NCBI GenBank assembly: GCA_024305745.1
Contig: JAHRBS010000003.1
Coordinates: forward strand, 992,001 to 1,056,000
Origin: Polyporus tsugae
Taxonomy: Eukaryota > Basidiomycota > Agaricomycetes > Polyporales > Polyporaceae
Length of the DNA stretch: 64,000 bases
Direction: 5' to 3'
In this document: one piece after another, positions 51,201-61,103 of the stretch
Position numbering within the stretch: position 1 is the first letter of the stretch
How the letters are laid out: each line of letters begins with the position of its first letter
Notes under the pieces: model-generated
The model's database searches: none
Told to the model about the DNA's origin: nothing
The model's input: the letters and a program-made list of their open reading frames with translations, nothing else
Program-made: the position numbers and the translations under genes

Positions 51201-51308
51201 GTGCCACGTGTGGTCGCCGTTGGGCGAGAGGCGAAGGCGCCAGCGGGCGTAGTCTGTGAAGGGGAGCGTGCCGGAGGCGGGGAGGTCGAGCGGGGCGTAT
51301 GCTGCCAT
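48275..51308 (-). CDS. ERG7: Lanosterol synthase (oxidosqualene cyclase)
   Basis: Eight exons: 51308-50884, 50411-50193, 50140-50005, 49947-49316, 49257-49109, 49031-48703, 48631-48485, 48418-48275. Phases close and give about 726 residues, the family length. The catalytic acid motif VSDCTGEG lies near residue 455, matching the position of the proton-donating Asp in the human enzyme. QW-type repeats are clear: [40 protein letters not shown] and [23 protein letters not shown] and HSTVLEG-type blocks are present. The enzyme folds 2,3-oxidosqualene into lanosterol on the ER or lipid-droplet membrane, the first ring-forming step of ergosterol synthesis. The Ala of the common DCTAE motif is Gly here. 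Intron 1 is unusually long (about 470 nt) compared with the others. U6 lies just upstream. Confidence 0.95.
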
Positions 51309-51680
51309 AATGATACCCAGAGCCGAGACGACAAGCCGAGCGTGACGTTGGGTGTCTTTTAGGGAGACCAAGCGAGAATCCCTGTCGGTGTCGAGCGCGT
51401 TCCAGATCGAGGGGGCGCGGTTACGAGTTTGACTGTGTGGACGAGCCGCGGGCGTAGCTTTTGAACAAACTCAAAGCAGGACAATCACAAGCCTCAGCGC
51501 ACAGTGTGTGAGGTGGAATGTGTCAGGCAGGAGAGGAGAAGCCGTTAGACGAGGTGACGAAGGCATCGTGCATGAAAGCGGCCATGGCACCAACCAAGTG
51601 GGACGACACACTGGCAATTTACGCGGTCGCGTTCGGCGCTTGCACACCACGTTGCGTAGACGCTCACAGAGAACGCAAGT
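51309..51680. other. ERG7 upstream region
   Basis: About 370 bases between the ERG7 ATG and the 3' end of U6. No SREBP-type element was recognised by eye. Confidence 0.4.
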
Positions 51681-51745
51681 AAAATAAATATTGAGACCCG
51701 TAGGTCTACCACTCCGGGAAAGCGTGTCATCCTTGTGCAGGGGCC

Positions 51746-51776
<31 letters not shown>

Positions 51777-51800
51777 TTCGTATGTCACCCCGAGGGGGAC
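51681..51800 (-). ncRNA. U6: U6 spliceosomal snRNA
   Basis: On the minus strand the sequence contains the invariant U6 core: AATTGGAACGATACAGAGAA with the ACAGAGA box that pairs with the 5' splice site, then GATTAGCATGGCCCCTGC with AGC, which is part of the catalytic triad, then AAGGATGACACGC of the internal stem-loop. The 5' end begins with a GC-rich hairpin (GTCCCCCTCGGGG), as in other fungal U6. The 3' border is set by the T-run near 51681-51684, a Pol III terminator, and could lie up to 15 bases earlier. No intron interrupts the core. Confidence 0.93.
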
Positions 51801-52097
51801 GACATTGGACTGCTGGGCTCGTGTCCGACCGCAACGTTTTTGCGTTTTGCTGATTCTGCGGGTTGGCGCGTCTCAGGCTGTGGTGAGCGCCTCTTGCGAT
51901 CGTGCTTACTTCATTCACTTCAAGTAGAGCTCAACGATCGCGGAGACGTAAGATCCATGCCTTCCACCTCCGCCATCTGAATTGATTAGTGATGTGTATA
52001 GAATCAAAAAATTAACATGTGCCCCGCATCCATCAATCCGCACGCATCATGCACGAAACCCCTCAAGTCCTTCATGGTGCGCAATACCACAAGCCCT
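51801..52097. other. U6 upstream region
   Basis: Roughly 300 bases that should hold the Pol III promoter. I saw no clear TATA at the usual distance of about 30 bases. Confidence 0.35.
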
Positions 52098-55087
52098 TCA
52101 CGACGATGAAGTCGCCTCCTTGAACATCCACTCGTATGGCGCAGTGCTGACCGGCGTCATCGTAGGCTTCATCGACAACCCCGAATCCGTGCCATTGGTC
52201 GAGGGGGTAGCCGCCGCCGCCGTCGAACCTGAACTCGAAGGTCCATCGGTTGCCGTGTCGCTCGCGTCGACATTATACACCTTGACCTCCAGAGTCTGAG
52301 AGGGTGTCGCGGACGAAGAATTCCCAGCTCCAGCATCAGGAGGTGTCGCCGATGCCTGCTCAGTCACCGCCGACGAAGCGCCAGGGTCAGTCGCCGAAGC
52401 ATCAGAAGTCGTTGAAGCCGTAGGCACAGCAGAGTCGACGGCCGAAGAAGAAGATGTCGATTGAGTCGCCGAGAGCGAGCCCGAGTCCGTCGCAGCACTA
52501 CCAGTGGCAGGACTCATCGTCCCTGGAGGATTGAGGGACACCGAGACAACCTGGCGTTCCGCGACCTTCCCAACCGGCGAGCCGGGCATGACCTCAGGAG
52601 TGGTGGGCGCAAACTTAAGCGTCACGTTCCGTGCGTTCTGCAAAGCCTCCGCGGCGAACATCTTGGGAACGCTGATAGGCGAGTGCGTCGAGTCCCCGAA
52701 CTCGCCCTCGAGAGCCTCCTGCTCAAAGCTTGTGACGGCCGGGACGTTGTTGGAGACAGGCGTAGACGAGTTGACTGGTGGACTCGGAGGGCCACTTGAA
52801 GTCCCGACAGGAGGACTGGGCGCGGCAGGAGCGCCGCCTGGAGCAGGAGGATCGCTTGGGGCAGAAGGAACGCCGGTAGGAGCCGAAGACGCACTGGGCG
52901 CGGGATCATCGCTAGATATGCCGTCGTCCTCATCCTCGTACCACATGGGCCGGATGATGCCGGTATAGGGCTCGTAGGCGAACACTTGGCTCTTGTGGAC
53001 ATCGCTCGAGCTGGGGTTTGCCATGCACCTCTCCACCGTCATAGGGGCCGGAGACGGAGGGCGCGGATCGAATGTTGCGCAGTACGATTCCAACTTTGCG
53101 CTAGCTGCATTGAAGATCGGCATCTGGAGAAACACCTTGACGAACGAGGGAAGGCTCGAAGAGGGATCACTGGTTGACTCCGTCGACGGCGATGCAGAGC
53201 CGGCCGGTGGAGCCGGAGGTGAGCCAGTCAACGGCGGTGTAGAGCCAGCCGGGGGGACTGCAGGGAAGCCGGCCGATGGAGCTGCAGGAGGGCCTGAGGG
53301 TAGACTCGAAGTCGAATTCGAGCTTGCCGAGGTACCGTTGGTAGCAGGGCTTGCTGGGACCATGTACATCTGGGTACGGTCCGTGTCTGAGGCGTTGAGT
53401 ACGAAAGGAGAACCGGCGACGGTAGTGCCGTTGCTGGGAGTCGCCACGACAAGAGACGCGATTCGTGTTTCCTTCGAATCAGCATCCTGACTCTTAATCC
53501 CCCCATTAGCACAGCGCTTGTTAAACGCGAGTAACGCGACAATGGTCATCGACGTACCATGATCTCGATAGTCCCAGGAACCCCATCGATTTGGCCATCC
53601 CGACGAATGTGTATCCTAGCCCTTGCGGAAACGGAGACGAGCGAGTCTAGTCCCTCGCGTGGGATCAGGTAAGCCTTCCCCCGATTCCCTGCAATGACAA
53701 TGGGATGACGGTGGCCAAGGGACCGCTTGCCATGGACGTTAACGTGGTCGTGGTCGCCCTTCACAACGACCTTGTCAGGACGGTGATGATGGTGGTGGGG
53801 CTCTGGGGAGGCGACTGGAGAACGACCGAGATGTACATGCTGGGTGTCCCCTTCGACGACGGCCTTGAGGTCATGATGACGGCGGTGAGGGGTGCGGTGG
53901 TGAATATGAACTCCATCGTGGTTACCCTGCACGGTAACCTCGCCGTGGTGGTGATGGTGGTGGGGTGAACGCTGAACGCGCACGTGGCCTTGACTATTGT
54001 GCATCACGTTCGAACGCAGACGGGCATGAGGTACAGGGGAGCGGCGAAGATGAAGGTGGTCGTTATCCCCATCGATAATGACCTTCTCGGGACGGTGGTG
54101 GTGATGAGGGTGATGTGGCAACGGCTCGCGGTGTACATGGACGCGGTCATTGTCCCCCTTTACCACAACGGTGTCGGGATGGTGGTGATGGTGATGGTGG
54201 GGCACCGGAGCGCGATGTACGTGCACATGTTGGTCGTTCCCCTTCACCACGACAGTGTCGTGGTCATGACCGCGGTGGTGATCGTGGATGTGGACGTGGT
54301 CGTTTGTACCCTCGATGACGACATGCTCGTGGTTGGGGTCGGAATCCCTTGCTTGACTAGGTGGAGCGACCAAACCAGGGGAGCGATGGTGGATGTGGAC
54401 GTCGTCGTCGTCACCTTTCACGATTACCTTGTCGGGACCATGACCGTGGTGGTCGTGGTGGTCGTGATGATGGTGATCGTGATGACGCTTGTCCACGCGA
54501 GGCGGGAGAGTCTCGGGCTGCACGTCGCGAACTGCAACACCACCACCGACCCAAAGGCTTCTCATACGAGTCACGGGGTCGATGGAATAGACTTCTCGCT
54601 ACAATGCACTCCAGTGAGAAGAGAGCATGAACAGTTTGTAGATTCGACGCACCGCCTGCTTCGCATGTTTCTCCTTGGACCCGGAACGATGCGTACGCGT
54701 CCGTTCGCCCTTCTTCTTGCCCTGCTTCCCGGAGATTGAACCGGCCTTCTCGCCGTGGCCGACTAGCGGAGCAGGAAGAGGTACCGTTGTTTTGGGATGC
54801 CGCTGGTGTTTGGCCTCAGAGCTGTCTGACGGCGCATCCCCCTCAACCCCAGATGACTTGTGGTGGTTGCGGCCATGTTTCGTGTCGCCGCTGTCTCCGC
54901 TGTCCGCGTCGTCAACGGCAGCCTTGACCGCTGTCCTATGCTCCGAATGGCGCGCCGCAATGGAGGTACCGAGATCCTGTGGGTCGGCATTGACGAGCCC
55001 GCCACGGACAGGAGCGGGAAGGACCGTCACGGCAGCGATGGAGGAGAGAGCAGCGAGAAGAGCGAAGCGGGCAGTAAAGGCAACCAT
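52098..55087 (-). CDS. Secreted histidine-rich repeat protein, novel architecture
   Basis: Three exons: 55087-54653, 54598-53558, 53486-52098. All are in phase 0 and give about 954 residues. A signal peptide (MVAFTARFALLAALSSIAAV) starts the protein. Residues to about 145 are Ser/Lys/His-rich. Exon 2 holds a histidine-rich region: KRHHDHHHHDHHDHH, then about nine copies of a 17-residue motif with the pattern V-V-V-x-G-D-x-x-x-V-H-V-x-x-R-x-P, separated by runs such as HHHHHHH. The exon ends in a short non-repeat block (IVIAGNRGKAYLIP). Exon 3 is a Pro/Ser/Thr/Ala-rich, mucin-like stalk with an island near SYCATFDPRPPSP and a C-terminal PYEWMFKEA. No catalytic domain is seen. Inference: an extracellular or cell-wall metal-binding protein. 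The three exons could be separate genes, but splice phases and the lack of internal starts favour one. Confidence 0.75.
53700..54490 (-). repeat. Coding repeat array, about nine His-rich units
   Basis: Units encode G(D/N)xxxVH(V/I/L) preceded by three hydrophobic residues and followed by R-x-P, alternating with His runs encoded by CAC/CAT tracts. Units are diverged, which argues for an old, maintained array. One unit (around VRVQRSP) is degenerate. Confidence 0.8.
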
Positions 55088-55271
55088 CTCGAGTGTCTGT
55101 ATGGAGAGGTGGACGTATGCGTCGGGAAGCGAGTGGGTTGAATGCAGAAGGGCGATCGACAGCAAGAAAACAAGGAAAACGAAGGCCACCAGGACCACGA
55201 AAACAACAAAGGTGACAATGGGGGTGGAAAGGAGCAAGAGGCAAGCCTGGCTGACATGAACCACGGCGGGT

Positions 55272-55280
55272 CTTATATAC
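55272..55280 (-). promoter_or_regulatory. TATA-like element of the His-rich gene
   Basis: GTATATAAG on the minus strand, about 185-190 bases upstream of the ATG at 55087. Confidence 0.4.
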
Positions 55281-56648
55281 CTCTTCACGCGCGACGGAGC
55301 CGAGGAAGGAGCGGCTGACCATTGAGGCCGTCATCGGTGACGAAACTCCCCGTATCCATTTAGGGTCCTATTCTGTGGGTGCTTGACATGTGTACGTCCC
55401 CTTGCGCACTACGAAGCAATCCTCGGCGACCAAGATGGGATATGGGTGTCCTCTGAGACACTGTTCACTGGCAACAGGGCCCGGTCAGTGCGTGAACAGC
55501 GATTACATATAACTTCAAGTAGGAAGCCGCACGCTGTTGTTTCTGTGAAGCGAGCTGGATGCAAATGCGCGTGTTCTGCGAACCAGGACAAGCTGTGTTG
55601 TGCCCGAGCTCGAGGGTCACGCCGGTTATTGGGACGCTGCTGCCATCCGAGTCCGTAGTCTGAGTACCGCCACGATGGTGCCGAGCGCTCTCGTTGTTTG
55701 CTGGGGCGCCTCTTCCTTGCCTGCGTGCGAGAATCGGCCCGGTACCAGTGCACTGCCACGAATGCGAGCAGAGGCATTAATTCAAAGTTGATGGCAAGCT
55801 CGCCGTACCCTTGAAGTCGGACCTGGCTCGTACTTAAGTTACCGTCACGGTCTCCGTTCTAAGTGACGGTAGCTCAATTCCTTGTGGCACGGCGAAAATG
55901 CGGTCAAGACATTTGTAACTATCGTCAGTGTTGCAGGTATGTCGCCATGAAATTAATTCCGTACTGAGGCGGAAAAGAGGATACTTACCTGGAACCTTGG
56001 ATCCTCGGCCCCGTGGGCATCCCATGCCTCATGATTAGCGGAAATGCGGCGAGTGGGAGCGCAACAAGGCTGCATAACGATATTCCTCAACTTCGCGGGT
56101 GACGCAACCGACAGGCTCTTCAACCGATGCTAGCGAACTAGGCCCCTCCGTCGATGCTTCACAGAATTTTCTCCATCCGCTGTAGCGCTACTACTATCTC
56201 GCTGTTGCATCCCGCCTGCCAGCCTCTTCAGTGGCAGAACAGATACGTTTCCATTGCCTGCTTTCTTCCTGCGACCGGTTGCTATGTCCCGGGAGTCGAC
56301 CAGGTGATGCTGCAAGTCGGGTCTCAGATCCTTATATCTAGAAGAGAATGCATGCGTCGAACAACCTGCCGATTGTCATGACGACTCGGCCAATTCTCTC
56401 CGACGCACCGACAGCTCCAGTACCTACAGGCGCACCGACGGCTCCACAGAAATGTGGCGGCCTCACGACCATGGCGTGTTTCACGGGTAGGCCGCAAATA
56501 ACACTCTTCCAAAAGTTACATTGACGGCGATACAGCCGCTTGGCTGGTATCCCGCAGGAAAGGTTGATAGAAGACGCGGGCCTTGAGGCTGGGGGTCAAG
56601 TCATAGCGCCCCTACAAGAGAAGCCCGCTGCCTTTGTAGAGCGCCACC
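55281..56648. other. 1.4 kb divergent upstream DNA without a recognised gene
   Basis: Between the His-rich gene and the DUF6534-type gene, which diverge. Only short frames without domains are present. Confidence 0.45.
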
Positions 56649-58792
56649 ATGACCCGACTCGAGGAGCTCTCCCAGACGTTCGTCGACAATCCCCTAGCAG
56701 AGCTGTTGAACCCGCCACCGCTGGATGATACATATGGAGCCCTGTTTCTGGGGACGATTTTTGGTCTCATGTACGTCCGCATCGCCATGTCTTGCTTTCG
56801 TTCGCGTTTTCATCCCCAGGTGGCGTCCGTAGGGTCTACGGCCTGACGCTTCACCAGGTGTACAGATACTACCGCCTCTATCCGAACGACCCATTGGTCT
56901 TGAAACTCCTGGCAAGTCATGTATACTGGTCATTTGGAGCGTAATATAATCAACATATGTTATTGTAGGTACTCGCTATTTTGTAAGTGTATGTATCGCC
57001 ATTGTGGATCCATACTTCATACCGGCACAGATTGGTCGAAACACTTCATTCGGCCTTGACTATCGACATGTGGTGGGTTTCGACATTCGTGCTAGAGGTC
57101 CGTGGCCCTTATGCACTTGCCTGTAAACCCCAAGCTACTACCACCTCGTTTCGAACTACTTCAAACCGGCGACACTTATAACAAGCCATTGGTAAGCACA
57201 ATCTAAATCCCTTCGCGCCGCAAGCTGAGGTGCTCACATCTCAACATTATGTCCTGACGACAAGGTCTAAGAAGGTGAGTTAAGGAGCTCCACTCGAACT
57301 TTTGATCACTAATGATGCGACTCCTTTCATTTGATTCAGCTACTCATCCCGGTATCGGTGCGTGGTCTTGCAGATTGAAAGTGTACCTGAGTCCGACTTT
57401 TCATGTCGAACGTAGGGCTTGGCGACGCTCTTATCCCAAGGGTTCGTGTCTCATTTAAGCCTTGGTGTGACGTTAGTACTCATGAATGGATCAACGAAGA
57501 ACAGGTTTTACGCTGGTCGTGTATGGTTCGGTACGCTTTCTGTGTATCTTCCTCTCCCACGCCAACAACTCAGATGACTGCATTCAGTGGCGCCGCAACA
57601 TCGGTGGATCGTTGGCCTTGCGGTGGGTTATAATAACGTCACCAGTCATGGGCTTCGTTGTTCATCCCGACTTCGCATAGGTGGTGCCCGCATTCGTTTT
57701 TATCGGTACGTCTCTGCCGGTCCCACCTCTGGCCTTCTGAATGACACCTCCAAACGGCGCGAAGCATTCAACGTTTGTGAGTGGTCTCAAGAGTGCTCGT
57801 ATTCAAAAGATTCTTTACTTAGACGAACGCCCTCCCTCCAACAAGCCGCTACCGTTGAAAGGCACGTCCAGCTCCAATTCGCATTGGATGGCCAGGCTTG
57901 ACGTGACGAATTGCACATTTTCAGCGTCCGTATCCCAGTGTACGAATTTGGTCGCTTCAGCGTGAGTGCCGAGCAGTTTTGTGTATCTTCAGGACTCAGG
58001 GCTAAGAACCTTTTGTTGCAGTGGATGATTTCCGTGATGTACGGCGCGGCCGGTGTCGGCGAGACCCTCTTCACAGGGACCCTTATATTCGTGTTACGCC
58101 GTAGCCGTACCGGGTTCAAGCGGTGAGCCCCAACCCAACTACTGTACGAAATGCAGCGCTCAAAGCGAGTGATCTCCGCGCATATATGTAGGACCAACGC
58201 GATGATCGACCTTCTCATCCTCTACGCCATCAACACGGGCACGTACCTCGTTCCCCACGTACCTCCCTCGCGCCTTCCTGAACATATACACTGACTCCTG
58301 CATGACCTTCCCCATAGGCCTTCTTCTAACGTAAGCCGGATACGTTAGCTACGACATGTGATGCACAGAAAGCCGAACTCATCATAACCTCCCCAGCACC
58401 GTCGGCTTTCTTGGTTTCATCTTCGTACGTGCCTTTTAAGCCATCCGCTCGCTCACAGCTGAAATACATCTGACCCGCACGGTACAGCCGCTCATATACC
58501 CCGACAACCTCATCTATGTCGGGGTGAGCATCGTGGAGACGAAGCTGTACGCGAGCTGCGTGCTCACCGCGTGAGTCTTCGTCCTCTTTCCCTTTCCTGT
58601 CCCAGATCCTCATGGTCTTGGTACTGACCCCCTTGTCCGGACAGCCTCACCTCCAGGGCCGCGATCTTGAAGAGCGCTTCGGGGGTCGTCGACATGGACT
58701 CCTCAAGGGCGGAGCTGGCGAAGGAGATCGACTCTGAGAGGGGCCACGAGCAACGCGGTGCTCCCAACGCCCACGACGTGTGGAACTTCTGA
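56649..58792 (+). CDS. DUF6534-type seven-helix membrane protein, middle exons uncertain
   Basis: Reliable 5' exons: 56649-56770, 56833-56911, 56969-56982 (14 nt), 57031-57072, 57135-57191. They give LLNPPPLDDTYGALFLGTIF, YGLTLHQVYRYYRLYPND and CYYHLVSNYFKPATL. Reliable 3' parts: about 58021-58120 (ETLFTGTLIFVLRRSRTGFK), the following exon with MIDLLILYAINTG, then YPDNLIYVGVSIVETKLYAS and the last exon ending 58792 (LTSRAAIL ... HDVWNF). These are the marks of the agaricomycete DUF6534 family, integral membrane proteins of unknown function. The second intron starts with GC (GCAAGT), a non-canonical donor. Between 57230 and 58000 I could not build a clean chain of exons, so the middle helices may be decayed or use introns I missed. 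Confidence 0.75.
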
Positions 58793-59141
58793 ACATACAT
58801 GATGCCTTGGACGCGATGGACTAGCGACTGTGGTTGTATAGACACTTTTACGATCGTACGACCTTTTATGCTTTCTTGTAGATCCCGGACTTGGACATTC
58901 TTGCCTTCAGAAACGGACTATGTAGAAGTATTGGGTATTGGACATGGAACTAGCTAGCGATACAGTCACAATTGTACAACATTATGGTATCAAATGGTCT
59001 GGAGGGTATATCTGGGGTCCGTAAACTTCGTGATCACGGTCGTTGGAATCGGCAGCGCAGCACAGTATAAGGTCGCAGCGGGTCACCGCTACGCGAACAA
59101 TAGACGACCGCGGTACCAATAGCGAAACACGAGGAGCCACT
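58793..59141. other. Convergent intergenic region
   Basis: About 350 bases between converging gene ends. No gene is seen. Confidence 0.4.
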
Positions 59142-61103
59142 TCACCGCCTGCGAACGTACCGCGCGCAGACGTTGGGGTCGTTGAGCTGCGACGGGTCCT
59201 TCCTAAAGTATCCGCGCCTCACGCCGTCCAAGTAGGACCACTGCCGGACCCACGGCAGGGTCGACTCCTCCATCTTGAAGTTCCAGAACTACCGCCGGCA
59301 TCGTGGTCAGTTTACGTGTCCTGTGAAGCGCCAAAAGCAGAGAGGAGAGACGCACGATCCAGCCCCGGCTCCGGGAGTACGCCAGCTTCTGCGCGTCCGC
59401 GAACCTCCTCAGAAACGCGTCGTCCGCATCGAAGTTGGTCGCGAGGGACCACTCGCCGAACCAGAGGGGCGAGTTGCGGCGCGCAGCGTCGTTCTGGATG
59501 AGCCCGAGGTTGCAGATGCCATACATGTATGCATCTTCGTTCGGCGCGGCGCCGCCCTGCGAGACAGGTCGTCAGGAAAAATGGACGGGGACACGATGCG
59601 GCACACAAGGACGTACACCAAAGCTGTAATACAAGTGGAAGTCGTAGCCCATAGGGCCGTTGGCCGCGTCGGCGGGGTTCGTGGGGTTGTTGTACTGCCA
59701 GGATATATCCATCATGCTATTCATGCGTAATCAGCAGTGCCCTTGAACACGCGCAGACCCGGTACGCACTTCGCGATGAGAGGGTCACGTGCGACGAGGG
59801 GTAAGGAAGGTTTGCCGGTGGGCATTCCAAAGCCCAACATCGGGCTGAGCTCCATCAAGATTGGGCCCGAAGCGATTATGGCCTTCTTGACTTCAGGATT
59901 GAGCTGGGAAGAATTGACGGTAATGGCGGTGACGGCGGTAGTGAAGTTCGTGCCACTGTCTACGGGCGAGCCAGAGCCAACGCCCAGAAGGGACTCCATA
60001 ACGCGGATGGTTTGCACGAAGTTCTTCCGGACTGGCGTTGGAAACGCGTGAGCAAGACGATGGGAATGTTGGGACCACTGGCAAAGCGAAGCATGCTTAC
60101 AGTCATCGTAGCCAGGAGTCTTACTCGCGTCCATGATCGGTTCGTTCGCAGCTTGGATGGCGAAGACTGAGCCGAAGTTTGTGTCGCAGTGCGAGAGCGC
60201 AGTCATGACGGCAGTCCAAACGAGCGCGCGGTGGTAGTTGTCAGGAGTCTGCTCAAGTTATTAGCCTTGCATGTCTCGACCGCATTGAAGTAGACTAACG
60301 TAGAACTGAACGTCGCTTGTACAGTGGCCGGCGAAGGAGGTCCGCGGGGTTTGTACACCGGGAAGCGCGTGGTGGTCGAGAATGACGTTGATCCCAGCGG
60401 CCTTGAGTTGGCCCAAGCCACGTTGCTATCAAAAAATCCGTTAGGGTCAAATCAATAGAGGTGTCGGGTGAGAAATGCGTACCAACTGCTTGATTCCGCC
60501 ACGAGGGTAAAACTCGGTCTTCCGATCGACGAGACGCTCAACGAGCCAATATCCGAGCTGGCAAGGATTGCGCTCAGCACGCGTACGAGATCAGGATTTG
60601 CATTGCGAAAGACGTACAGGAATTCGGACTGTATTTATTCCGTTGCTCGCAAGGGCGTTGACGTCTTCTTGAGTGAACCAGGTCTCCCTGCGTGTGACGT
60701 CAGAGAAAGTCGCAGACGCATTTGATGCACATACTACATACCAATGTTTCTGAAACGTTGCGTCTGCAGTGTCGGGATTGGCCTTAACAAGCGCGCTGGG
60801 TTGGGGTCAGAATATAGATATAGTCAGAGTTAGAAGAGAGAGGATACATACAATTCGGAACCAATGCAGTCGGTACACTGATCCTGACACTGTCCGCCAC
60901 CCATCTGGGACCACTCTGCATAACAGAGTCAATGAACATAGTAACATACCGTATAAGATGGATTTCGTACCTTTGGGGAGCATCCATGGCTCCAAAACCA
61001 ACCAGGAACCGATGTTCACGCCATAGATCTTGGCGGGAAGACCGGCGGATACCTGACCGAGAAAGGAGGCCGCGAGAATAGCGGTTACCAATAGGAAGAG
61101 CAT
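59142..61103 (-). pseudogene. GH5 exo-beta-1,3-glucanase gene with one frameshift
   Basis: Ten exons: 61103-60971, 60915-60852, 60795-60742, 60687-60618, 60557-60483, 60425-60300, 60248-60101, 60031-59617, 59556-59356, 59288-59142. The signal peptide (MLFLLVTAILAASFLGQVSA) and the GH5 start KIYGVNIGSWLVLEPWM are intact. Further marks: INTVRIPLGYW, VILDHHALPG, the acid/base Glu in AIQAANEP and the nucleophile Glu in WFGEWSLATNF. The C-terminus reads FWNFKMEES. Such enzymes release glucose from beta-1,3-glucan in the wall. In exon 8, after GLRVFKGTADYA, the frame stops at 59721-59723 and resumes two bases later with SMMDISWQYN. The exon length confirms two extra bases (or one lost). No intron can explain it. 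Either a recent pseudogene or a sequence error. Confidence 0.85.

Noticed and set aside
53558..54598. Kex2-processed repeat peptide precursor (ustiloxin-type RiPP)
   Set aside because: Dibasic KR or RR sites occur in only about three of nine units and not at a constant place, and the repeats do not contain a short repeated core peptide with a Tyr.
53700..54740. Long plus-strand frames rich in Val/Met/Asp opposite the His-rich gene
   Set aside because: They are the complement of CAC/CAT tracts (GTG/ATG) and start at arbitrary points. The minus strand has a signal peptide and clean exon phases.
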